Source: Deltaproteobacteria bacterium
GTDB lineage: Bacteria > Desulfobacterota > Desulfomonilia > UBA1062
Direction: 5' to 3'
Assembly (NCBI GenBank): GCA_029547185.1
Contig: JAKPPU010000001.1
Location: forward strand, 62,001-126,000
DNA length: 64,000 bases
Part shown: one piece after another, positions 18,180 to 25,643 of the stretch
Layout: the number at the start of each line of letters is the position of its first letter
Numbering within the stretch: position 1 is the first letter of the stretch
Notes under the pieces: model-generated
Told to the model about the DNA's origin: nothing
Database searches by the model: none
Seen by the model: only the letters and a program-made list of their open reading frames with translations
Made by a program: the position numbers and the translations under genes

Positions 18180-19820
18180 CTAAGAGGCGTACTTTGCCGA
18201 ATACTGCTCCACGATCTTGTACTTCTGAACCTTGCCGCTTGCCGTCATGGGCACCTGGGACGCAAACTCCCAGTACTTGGGGATCTTGTGCCGCGCGATC
18301 CTGCCGGTGCAGAACTCGACGAACTCTTCCTCTGTCGCGCTTTCACCCGGCTTGAGAATCACGACCGACAGGAGCTGCTCGCCGTATTTCTTGTCCGGCA
18401 CTCCCACCACATAGACATCGCTTATCTTCGGATGCTTGTGGAGGAATTCCTCGATCTCCCGGGGATAGATATTCTCGCCTCCCCGGATGACCATCTCCTT
18501 GATCCGGCCCGTGACCTTGAAATTGCCGTTCTCGTCCATGGTCCCGAGGTCCCCGGTATGGAGCCATCCGTCTTTGTCTATGGCCTTCTTCGTGTCTTCG
18601 GGCATCTTGTAGTAGCCCTTCATGACGCATGGGCTCCTCGTCACGATCTCTCCCTGGACGTTCGCCGGAAGGTCTTCGCCGGTTGCCGGATCGACGATCT
18701 TCCCCTCTATCCCGGGAAGCAGCCTGCCCACCGTGGACACCCGGATGTCGACCGGGTCGTCGCGCCGGGTCATGGTCATGACGGGCGAGCTCTCGGTCTG
18801 GCCGAAGGCGATCACGACCTCGGGGCAGTGCATCTGCTCTCTCACCTGGTTCATGGTTTCCACGGGGCAGGGCGCACCTGCCATGATGCCGGTCCTCAAG
18901 GATTCCATGCTGTACTTCGCAAAGTCCGCATGGCCCAGCATGGCAATGAACATCGTGGGCACGCCGTTGATGGCCGTGCATTTCTCGCTCTCGATGTACT
19001 GGAGGGCCTTCAATGCATCGAAGTATTCCACTACCACCATGGTGGAGCCGTGCGCCACGCAGTTGATCGAGCTCATGACACAGCCGAAGCAGTGGAACAG
19101 CGGGACCTGGATGAGGAGCCGGTCGACCGACGTCATGCCCATGACGTCTCCCACCATGCGGCCGTTGTTGATGACATTGAAGTGGGTGAGCATGACCCCC
19201 TTGGGAAATCCTGTGGTGCCCGAAGTGTACTGCATGTTCACGACATCGTCGAAATGGGTTGATCTCTGCCGCTCATCCAGCTCTTCATCGGTGACGGCCT
19301 TTCCCATCCGGATGATATCATCGAAGGAGTACATACCGGGTGTCTCTTTCCTGCTGCCGATGTAGACGACGTTCTTGAGGAAGGGCAGGTTCGGAGATTC
19401 CGTGGCTCCCGGCCTGGAGCTGTCGAGCCCGGAAATGACGGTGCGTGCCGTCTCATAGAAATTCGTATCCCGGTATCCCTCGATGAGGAAGAGGGTTGTC
19501 GAGTCGGATTGCCCGAGGATATACTCGAGCTCGCTCGATTTGTAATTGATGTTCACGGTTACCAGAACAGCTCCCACGATGCCGAGGCCGAATTGCAGAT
19601 AAATCCATTCGGGCACGTTCGTGGTCCATACGGATACGTGGTCGCCCTTTTTCACGCCGATGGACATGAGTCCCTTGGCAACGTCTCTGCACGTTCGGCG
19701 AAATTCGGTATACGTCTGCCTGAGCGAAGTTGCCCGGAATACCAAAGCTTCATTGTCCGGATAGAGGGAAGCTGCCTCATCCAAGAGCTGCCCCATGGTG
19801 ATCTCTCTGAAGTGCTCCAT
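18180..19820 (-). CDS. Fatty-acid/acyl-CoA synthetase (AMP-forming)
   Basis: 546-residue adenylate-forming enzyme that activates a carboxylic acid to acyl-AMP and then acyl-CoA. Motifs: MQYTSGTTGFPKGVM (P-loop, A3), VIAFGQTESSPV (A5), GWLHTGDLGTMDENG (A7), KVTGRIKEMVIRGGENIYPREIEE (hinge and A8) and the catalytic lysine in TASGKVQKYKI near the end. Closest to medium-chain FadK/AcsF-like members by eye; benzoate-type ligases are less likely. AAGGAG lies 9 bases before ATG 19820. Convergent with the acyl-CoA dehydrogenase, making a short activation/oxidation/hydrolysis set. Confidence 0.93.
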   Translation of the reverse strand: MEHFREITMGQLLDEAASLYPDNEALVFRATSLRQTYTEFRRTCRDVAKGLMSIGVKKGDHVSVWTTNVPEWIYLQFGLGIVGAVLVTVNINYKSSELEYILGQSDSTTLFLIEGYRDTNFYETARTVISGLDSSRPGATESPNLPFLKNVVYIGSRKETPGMYSFDDIIRMGKAVTDEELDERQRSTHFDDVVNMQYTSGTTGFPKGVMLTHFNVINNGRMVGDVMGMTSVDRLLIQVPLFHCFGCVMSSINCVAHGSTMVVVEYFDALKALQYIESEKCTAINGVPTMFIAMLGHADFAKYSMESLRTGIMAGAPCPVETMNQVREQMHCPEVVIAFGQTESSPVMTMTRRDDPVDIRVSTVGRLLPGIEGKIVDPATGEDLPANVQGEIVTRSPCVMKGYYKMPEDTKKAIDKDGWLHTGDLGTMDENGNFKVTGRIKEMVIRGGENIYPREIEEFLHKHPKISDVYVVGVPDKKYGEQLLSVVILKPGESATEEEFVEFCTGRIARHKIPKYWEFASQVPMTASGKVQKYKIVEQYSAKYAS

Positions 19821-20145
19821 TGATGATATCTCCTTAGCTGCTGTTATTTTTCTTCGCTGTAAAGCTGTTCAATCCTAGAGCAAACCGTATATGAGCAATA
19901 ACAATAGTTAATAAAACTGATAACATGCTTTGATTCGTAAGTCAATATGAATGTCACTTTGCAAGCCGGAGCAACGGGTTTGCCCTGCAATCCATAAGTC
20001 AGGAAAGACAGGAATGATTCTACCACGTATTTGAAACCCGATTCGATCTCGTGAGCATCCTTGGCACGGCCGGTCGGTGATCCTACTAATAGAGCAACGA
20101 GGTTAAAGCCGGAAAGAGAATTTGAAGAATGAGAGGTCGGTCGAT
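19821..20145. other. 325-bp intergenic region with divergent promoters
   Basis: AT-rich region between the synthetase (minus) and the thioredoxin gene (plus). It contains a clear minus-strand promoter (see 19917-19945). For the plus strand no strong promoter was identified. No gene supported. Confidence 0.6.
19917..19945 (-). promoter_or_regulatory. Promoter for the acyl-CoA synthetase gene
   Basis: On the minus strand: -35 TTGACT (19945-19940), 17-base spacer, -10 TATCAG (19922-19917), about 97 bases upstream of the start codon. Confidence 0.5.
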
Positions 20146-20601
20146 ATGAACCAGGAAAATTTCATCGTTCTCTGCCCGCACTGCGGGGCGAAGAACCGGA
20201 TTCCGCTGAACAGGATGAGTAGCAAGGCACGGTGTGGAAGGTGCCACCAGTCCTTGGTATCTGCCCCCGGATCTTCCACTGCCGGGCCGATCGATATAAC
20301 CGATGCGAGCTTCCAGCAGGAGGTCGTCGGATATCCGGGGCCGGTGCTCGTCGATTTCTGGGCGCCATGGTGCGGCCACTGCAAAAATCTGGCGCCGGTC
20401 ATCGATCAGCTGGCAGGCGAATATTCCGGCAGGATAAAGATTGCGAAGCTCAATGTAGACGAGAATCCAAGGACCGCTTCGCAGTACCATGTCCGTTCCG
20501 TACCGAGCATGCTGTTCTTCAGAAACGGCAGGGTGGTCGATACGGTTGCAGGCGCCCTGCCCAAGGATGAAATCAAGAGGCACATCCAGGCTGTATTGTG
20601 A
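20146..20601 (+). CDS. trxC: Thioredoxin with N-terminal zinc-ribbon-like segment (TrxC type)
   Basis: 151-residue thioredoxin-2-like disulfide reductase. The N-terminus has two CxxC pairs (LCPHCGAKNRIP and ARCGRCHQ, residues 7-35) that bind zinc in TrxC. The thioredoxin domain follows, with active site WAPWCGHCKNLAP, the cis-proline segment VRSVPSMLFF, and the C-terminal helix. The active site is WCGHC, not the WCGPC of most thioredoxins; this histidine gives a PDI-like, more oxidising motif. ATG 20146 was chosen over an upstream TTG because GAGAGG precedes it and the Zn motif begins there. Confidence 0.92.
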   Translation: MNQENFIVLCPHCGAKNRIPLNRMSSKARCGRCHQSLVSAPGSSTAGPIDITDASFQQEVVGYPGPVLVDFWAPWCGHCKNLAPVIDQLAGEYSGRIKIAKLNVDENPRTASQYHVRSVPSMLFFRNGRVVDTVAGALPKDEIKRHIQAVL

Positions 20602-20792
20602 AACACTGTCCTGCCGGAGACGGCGGAGATAAGTTTTGCCTTGCCACGGGCAGGCATACGTGCCTAATATCGCATCCGGGCTCGCACCCTGTTTTTAAGG
20701 CGGGAGACGGGTGCAGTGCTGCTCGGGCACCGATCGCAGGATTACGGTTGCCGGACGGGGATGCAATACGGGCAGCGGACGTTTTATCGCTC

Positions 20793-21647
20793 ATGGAGAA
20801 AGAATCGGACTGGCAAAGCCTCATGGATACGACGACTCAGGCGGATGAAACGCAACAGACCTCCAGGCTCCGGCTTTTAAGCTACAATATCCAGGTCGGG
20901 ATCACTGCCGCAGGATATCGGGATTACATTTTCCACGGCTGGAAGCACGTTCTCCCGTATCGCGAAAGGATCATCAATCTTCATCGGATCGCGGGGATGA
21001 TCGCGGAATTCGATATGGTCGGCCTCCTCGAGCTTGACGGCGGGTCGCTTCGGAGCGGCTTCATAAATCATGCCGAGTACCTGGCAAGGGAGGCGAGGTT
21101 TCCCCACTGGTATGACAAGGTGAACCGCAAATGGGGCAGCATCGCACGCCACAGCATGGGGTTCCTCAGCAAGTATGCACCCATAGAAGTGACGCGCTAC
21201 AGCCTCCCCGCGAGGATGCCTGGCCGGAGCGCGCTCAAGATCTGCTACGGCAACCAGGAAGACCCCCTCGTCCTCGTGCTCGTCCATCTTTCCCTGGGCA
21301 GGAGTTCGAGGCTTCTCCAGATGGAGTTCGTAAGCGAGATCATCCGGGGATACAACCACGTCATCCTCATGGGGGATATGAACTGCAGCTCGGAGAGCAG
21401 GGAGATCTCCACGCTCCTCGGAGAGACGAATCTGTGCATGCCCTACTCGAACCTCTCCACCTACCCGAGCTGGAACCCGAAGAGGCATATCGACCACATC
21501 CTCGTTTCGCCCACGATCCGGATCAATTCCGTGGAGGTTCTCAACTACCCCCTCTCGGATCATCTTCCCATTTCCATGGAGGTAACCCTTCCCGATAATG
21601 TTTTCCTCCCGTCGGGCGGCAGGTACGGGAAGCGCAAGGCAGCGTAA
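20793..21647 (+). CDS. Endonuclease/exonuclease/phosphatase family protein
   Basis: About 284 residues with the EEP (DNase I-like) fold: opening strand RLLSYNIQVGI (the N residue binds metal), VGLLELDGGS (metal Glu), HSMGFLSKYAP, LVLVHLSLG, ILMGDMNCSS (catalytic Asp-Asn) and the closing IDHILVS and LSDHLPISMEV (catalytic Asp-His). Hydrolyses phosphodiester or phosphomonoester bonds; substrate unknown. The start is uncertain: ATG 20793 is taken, ATG 20823 is possible, and a GTG at 20598 overlapping the trxC stop would add 65 residues that look non-conserved. No good ribosome binding site marks any of them. Confidence 0.82.
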   Translation: MEKESDWQSLMDTTTQADETQQTSRLRLLSYNIQVGITAAGYRDYIFHGWKHVLPYRERIINLHRIAGMIAEFDMVGLLELDGGSLRSGFINHAEYLAREARFPHWYDKVNRKWGSIARHSMGFLSKYAPIEVTRYSLPARMPGRSALKICYGNQEDPLVLVLVHLSLGRSSRLLQMEFVSEIIRGYNHVILMGDMNCSSESREISTLLGETNLCMPYSNLSTYPSWNPKRHIDHILVSPTIRINSVEVLNYPLSDHLPISMEVTLPDNVFLPSGGRYGKRKAA

Positions 21648-21685
21648 GGACGACCGGTATCGACGGATTCCCGTTTGAGTTTTTT

Positions 21686-24652
21686 TCAGACGCCGTACTC
21701 TGCCCGTTCGATGAGCTCCATCTGCATGTCCCGGTTCAGGGTAACGAAATAGGCATTGTATCCCGAGATGCGGACCATGAGATCCCGGTAATTCTCCGGA
21801 TGAGCCATGGCATCCTTCAAGGTGGCCGAAGAGACTACGTTGAACTGCATTTGCATGCCGCCGAGGTCGCAGTACGTCTTGGCGTAGGAGTAGACATGAT
21901 CGACGGCCTCCTCGTGGCTCTCATGTGCCGAGGGCACGACCTTGACGTTGAAGGCGATGTTGTTGTTCATCCATTTCGGTTCGAGCCTGGTGACGTCGCG
22001 GATGTTGTCGAGCAGGCTCTTCGACGCATGGGCTTCGGGGGTGAGGCCCGGCGTGAACGGTTTGCCCGCGAGCCTTCCTGAGGGCAGGGCGCCGGTGAGC
22101 GTGCCGAAGGCCACATGGTTGGACATGGACCAGAACCCCGCGGTATATTTCCCTCCGCGGAAGTTCGTATGGGCACCGAAGCGGTCGTGGACGTATTTCG
22201 TGACCCTGTTGGCCATCTCCACCGCCTCACTGCTGCCTGAACCGAAGAGCGGCACCTTTTTCGTGACCATGGAATGGAGGTAGCTGTTGCCTTCGAAGTT
22301 CGTTTCCATGGCCTTCTTGATGTCGCGGAGCGTCACTTTTTTCTCGTCGTAGACGAGCTTCTTGATGGCCATGAGCGAGTCGGTGATATCGGCCAGGCCG
22401 ATGCAGGCGGTGCCCGAGCTGTTGTAGAGCGCACCTCCCTTCGTCGCATCCTTTCCCTTGGTGATGCACCCTTCGACGAGCACAGACATGTAGGGTGTCG
22501 GCCTGAGGACGCTGTGGGCTTCACCCAGGAGCCTGTTGTACTCGCAGGAGTTGTCCATGAGAAAGTCGAGCTGTGAGCAGAAGGCGGCGAAGAATTCGTC
22601 AAACGTGGCAAAGGCGCCGAGATCGATGTCACCGGTCTTGGGGCCTACATCCCAGCGCATCAAGGGATGCCGGCCGTTGAACATGGCCATCTCGAGGGCT
22701 GCGACCATGTTGAACATCATGCAGTTCGTGTGGCCGATGTGCCTGCCGGACAGGGTCGGCTCCACGCACCCGGTCGCCGCCCAGTCCCTCAGGTGCTCGG
22801 GCGGGTAGTCGAACTCCTCGAGCGATTTCATCACGACAACATCGTTGTGGATCGAAGGGGTGGCCGTCGTGTTGATGTTGACCTCGCACAGGCGGCGCAG
22901 GTAGGTCTCGCTGTTCTTCTCCCGGTTGTACCTGGCATTGACGTTCGGATCGCGTATCTTGAGCAGTTCGGTGACCTTGAGGAAGATATAGGTCATATCG
23001 TTGACTGCATCCTCACCCTGAGGCGTGATGCCGCCCAGGGTAATCGCCTGATCGGATGAGCTTCCGCCGAAGAGGTAATTCCCGATGTCCGGGATGAGGG
23101 GGAGATGGTCGGTGCACCGCATGTAGAAGCATCCGATGAGCTCGATGGCGTGCCGGATGTATTCCTGCCTTTCCTCTTCTGTATGCAGCTTCTCCATGTC
23201 GGAAACGTAGTAGGGCTGGAGCCACTGGTCCATCCTGCCCAGTGAAAAACCCGCATTCGTGCTTTCCATGTGCACACCGACCCAATGGATCCAGATGGCG
23301 TTCACCGCCTCGTCGAGCGTCGTACAAGGATTCTCGGGGACCTTTGCGCAGATTTCTGCCAGGCGCTCGAGCTCGGCCTTCCTGGCGGGGTTCTTCTCGA
23401 CTGCAGCCTCTCGTCCGGCCTGCTTCGAGAGGTTCCTCGCATACGCTGTCAGCCCCTCATAGCAGAGGATCATCGATTGGAGCGTATCTCTCTTCGGCTG
23501 GTCCTCCGGTGCTGTCCTCTCGAGCTCCTCGCGGATTTCGGCAATGATCCCCTTCGCCCCAGCTTTAAGCAGCTTGGGATAATCGAGGATGGTGTGGGAA
23601 AGGGCAGCGGTCTTCCAGAGGAAGTATACGGCGAAACGATCATCGAGCCTCTGGCACAGAGGCTTGTCATATGTGTCCCTCACCCATTCCTTGAAGTTCC
23701 TCCTGATCCAGAAGGGGAAGACCGTGTTGTGGAGGAGTGTTCTGGTCTCATCGCTGATGTCATAGGGAAAGAGCTGCCGGTACGGGGTAGAGAAGAGCTC
23801 GCCCCAGATCATGGTCCCGTGGGAGTCGGGATAGAGCACAACGCCGATCTCCTTGGTCGTGGTCGTGCCCGCAATGAGGTCGTCTTTCCGGATGACGGGC
23901 AGCTTGTTCTCCATGAGGTACTTGAAGGCATGGCCCTGCCGCAGCTCCGGGAACCAGGGCCGGCCGTCTTTCTGCGATTCGAACCCGTTCTCCTTGAACC
24001 ACTTGGTGAGCAGCAGGGGCCGCTCATGGCAGATCACCGGCTTGACGGTAAAATGGATGTCGAGAAATCTCTGGAGTCTGGGGAAGTCCTTCAGGGAATA
24101 CTTCGAAAGGTACGGATCTTCTTTGATATACACAACACCAGGTTCTCCTGAAACGGCTTTGAGCTGCCTGCCCGCCTTTGACAGGGGCTTGGGCGCCTCA
24201 CCGACAGGGAGCCCCGTGCAGGACCCGGAAAGGCGCTCTTTTGCCTGTTTCTTCATCATCTGGATCTGCTTTCCCTTCACGAAGAGCGAGATGAAGAAAT
24301 TGAAGAGCTGGGCATACACGAGGTTTCCCTTTACGATCAGCTTGTTCTTGAGGATGAGGTTGAGGATCTCGTTGGGAGGAAGGGATGTCATATCCTTCAA
24401 GACAGCGTTGTCGCAGAACACCATCTCGGTATCGACCTTCTCGGGGATGCTCCCGTATACCCGTGCCTTGCCGTCCCGGAAAGAGATCGCCTGCTCTACA
24501 TTTCCTTTCTCCGTGCGCAGACCGATCGTGAAGTCGAGCCATCCGTCATCGGTCTTAAGGTATTTTCTGAAGCTTGGAAAGAAGTTGAAATGAAATGCCA
24601 TTGTCTGCAGGGCGATGCGGGTAAGGGTATTTGCCATGTCCCTCTTGTGCAT
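21686..24652 (-). CDS. Glycyl radical enzyme with N-terminal SCP2-like domain
   Basis: 988 residues, longer than typical glycyl radical enzymes (about 760-860). Residues about 10-130 look like an SCP2 sterol/lipid-carrier domain (IGLRTEKGNVEQAISFRDGK, LPPNEILNLILKNKLIVKGN). The PFL-like barrel follows from about 170: GTTTTKEIGVVLYPDSHGT, MESTNAGFSLGRMDQ, IPDIGNYLFGG, thiyl-radical Cys629 with Glu631 in TGCVEP, and the glycyl radical loop VRISGYNAYF with Gly964. The C-x-E pair is that of the diol dehydratase, choline lyase and arylacetate decarboxylase classes, not the Cys-Cys of PFL. It needs a radical-SAM activase, and none is in this window. GGAGG precedes ATG 24652. Substrate unknown; the SCP2 domain suggests a hydrophobic one. 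Confidence 0.92.
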   Translation of the reverse strand: MHKRDMANTLTRIALQTMAFHFNFFPSFRKYLKTDDGWLDFTIGLRTEKGNVEQAISFRDGKARVYGSIPEKVDTEMVFCDNAVLKDMTSLPPNEILNLILKNKLIVKGNLVYAQLFNFFISLFVKGKQIQMMKKQAKERLSGSCTGLPVGEAPKPLSKAGRQLKAVSGEPGVVYIKEDPYLSKYSLKDFPRLQRFLDIHFTVKPVICHERPLLLTKWFKENGFESQKDGRPWFPELRQGHAFKYLMENKLPVIRKDDLIAGTTTTKEIGVVLYPDSHGTMIWGELFSTPYRQLFPYDISDETRTLLHNTVFPFWIRRNFKEWVRDTYDKPLCQRLDDRFAVYFLWKTAALSHTILDYPKLLKAGAKGIIAEIREELERTAPEDQPKRDTLQSMILCYEGLTAYARNLSKQAGREAAVEKNPARKAELERLAEICAKVPENPCTTLDEAVNAIWIHWVGVHMESTNAGFSLGRMDQWLQPYYVSDMEKLHTEEERQEYIRHAIELIGCFYMRCTDHLPLIPDIGNYLFGGSSSDQAITLGGITPQGEDAVNDMTYIFLKVTELLKIRDPNVNARYNREKNSETYLRRLCEVNINTTATPSIHNDVVVMKSLEEFDYPPEHLRDWAATGCVEPTLSGRHIGHTNCMMFNMVAALEMAMFNGRHPLMRWDVGPKTGDIDLGAFATFDEFFAAFCSQLDFLMDNSCEYNRLLGEAHSVLRPTPYMSVLVEGCITKGKDATKGGALYNSSGTACIGLADITDSLMAIKKLVYDEKKVTLRDIKKAMETNFEGNSYLHSMVTKKVPLFGSGSSEAVEMANRVTKYVHDRFGAHTNFRGGKYTAGFWSMSNHVAFGTLTGALPSGRLAGKPFTPGLTPEAHASKSLLDNIRDVTRLEPKWMNNNIAFNVKVVPSAHESHEEAVDHVYSYAKTYCDLGGMQMQFNVVSSATLKDAMAHPENYRDLMVRISGYNAYFVTLNRDMQMELIERAEYGV

Positions 24653-24772
24653 AACGACCTCCTTTGTATCTCAGGTCCGCCGGTCCTGATGCGTCCGGCC
24701 TCGGTTATTCATAAATTCAAAGCCACACGGCACGGTCCGGATTCAACCCTGTCTGATCGTGCGAGGGTCAAC

Positions 24773-24797
24773 GCCTGTCCGCGAATCACGGACAGGC
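24773..24797 (-). terminator. Hairpin between tetR and the glycyl radical enzyme gene
   Basis: Exact 9-bp inverse repeat GCCTGTCCG / CGGACAGGC (24773-24781, 24789-24797) with a 7-base loop, 33 bases past the tetR stop. No T-run follows on the minus strand, so it may slow or attenuate rather than fully end transcription into the downstream gene. Confidence 0.4.
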
Positions 24798-24829
24798 CGG
24801 AAGCGGCATCTTGAGCTGGCTGCCGCAGT

Positions 24830-25522
24830 TCACAGGGCACCCCTTCTGCCGAGAGCGGCTTTCCTTGCCGTGCCGGCGGTGGTCATACTCGAGAGAATCG
24901 GATCGAGGATATCTCTGGCGATCCGTTCAACAACCTCCTCGGGCTGATCGTCAACCTCGGGGAGAACCCTGCTGTTGTACAGGGATATGATTCCGTGGAG
25001 GGTGCTCCAGATTTTGATGACGATGTACCTGATTTGATCCGGGGGCATGCAGCTCGTTTCCCGCACCATCTCCTTCAGTCCCAGGGATGCGATGTCGATG
25101 AGCTTCAGCGCTGTCTGCTTTTCGAAATACGCCACCGGCTCGATCTCCGTTCCCACGTAATCCCGGTATTTCGGCGCATCCGAGGTGAACATGATGTTGT
25201 AGTAGTGAGATTGATTCAGTCCGAAATCGATATACGCCCTGATCATTTCCTCGAGCTTCCGGGCAGGGTCGGCGGCTGTTTCGAAGATGCTCGCCAGACG
25301 CTGGTAGAGCATATCGAACCCCTTCGTCAGGATCATGAGGTAGAGCTCGTCCTTGTTTGAATAGTAATGGTAAATCGTGGTGGCGCTCATACCCAGGCGG
25401 GATGCGAGTTTTCTCATGCTGAAGGAAGCGAACCCGCGCTCGGAGATAAGGGAGAGGGCCTCCTCGAGGATTTTTTCCCGGATGAGCTCCCTGTCTTCTT
25501 GACTCCGTGCAACCTTTGGCAT
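24830..25522 (-). CDS. TetR family transcriptional regulator
   Basis: 230-residue one-component repressor. N-terminal TetR helix-turn-helix at about 12-58 (REKILEEALSLISERGF, SMRKLASRLGMSATTIYHYYSNKDEL), followed by an all-helical ligand-binding and dimerisation domain (AcrR/RutR-like) with several tyrosines and phenylalanines that could line a hydrophobic pocket. It is divergent from the aldehyde oxidoreductase gene and upstream of the glycyl radical enzyme. A 27-bp near-perfect palindrome 20 bases upstream of its start is the expected binding site, implying autorepression and control of the divergent operon. AAAAGG precedes the ATG at 25522. Confidence 0.93.
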   Translation of the reverse strand: MPKVARSQEDRELIREKILEEALSLISERGFASFSMRKLASRLGMSATTIYHYYSNKDELYLMILTKGFDMLYQRLASIFETAADPARKLEEMIRAYIDFGLNQSHYYNIMFTSDAPKYRDYVGTEIEPVAYFEKQTALKLIDIASLGLKEMVRETSCMPPDQIRYIVIKIWSTLHGIISLYNSRVLPEVDDQPEEVVERIARDILDPILSSMTTAGTARKAALGRRGAL

Positions 25523-25541
25523 ATAGATACCTTTTAGAAAG

Positions 25542-25568
25542 ATAACGCTGTTAAGTTAACAGTGTTAT
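25542..25568. promoter_or_regulatory. 27-bp TetR operator palindrome
   Basis: Left arm ATAACGCTGTTAA, central G (25555), right arm TTAACAGTGTTAT. The arms are inverse repeats with a single mismatch in 13 positions. It lies between divergent tetR and the AOR gene; on the minus strand a TTGTTA / 17 / TAACAG promoter would overlap it. Confidence 0.8.
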
Positions 25569-25643
25569 ATTAACAATGAGGTCCGATGAAGTCAAGGAGA
25601 GCCGGCAAAAAATCATCCCGTATTGGAGGCATAAGGAGGGCGT

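Noticed and set aside
20061-20080. Sigma-54-like TTGGCACGG before trxC
   Set aside because: The -24 GG is there but no GC at -12 with a TTGC-like box, so it is a chance match.
21663-21686. Terminator after the EEP-family gene
   Set aside because: A run of seven T is present, but the only stem is 4 bp (ACGG/CCGT), too weak to call.
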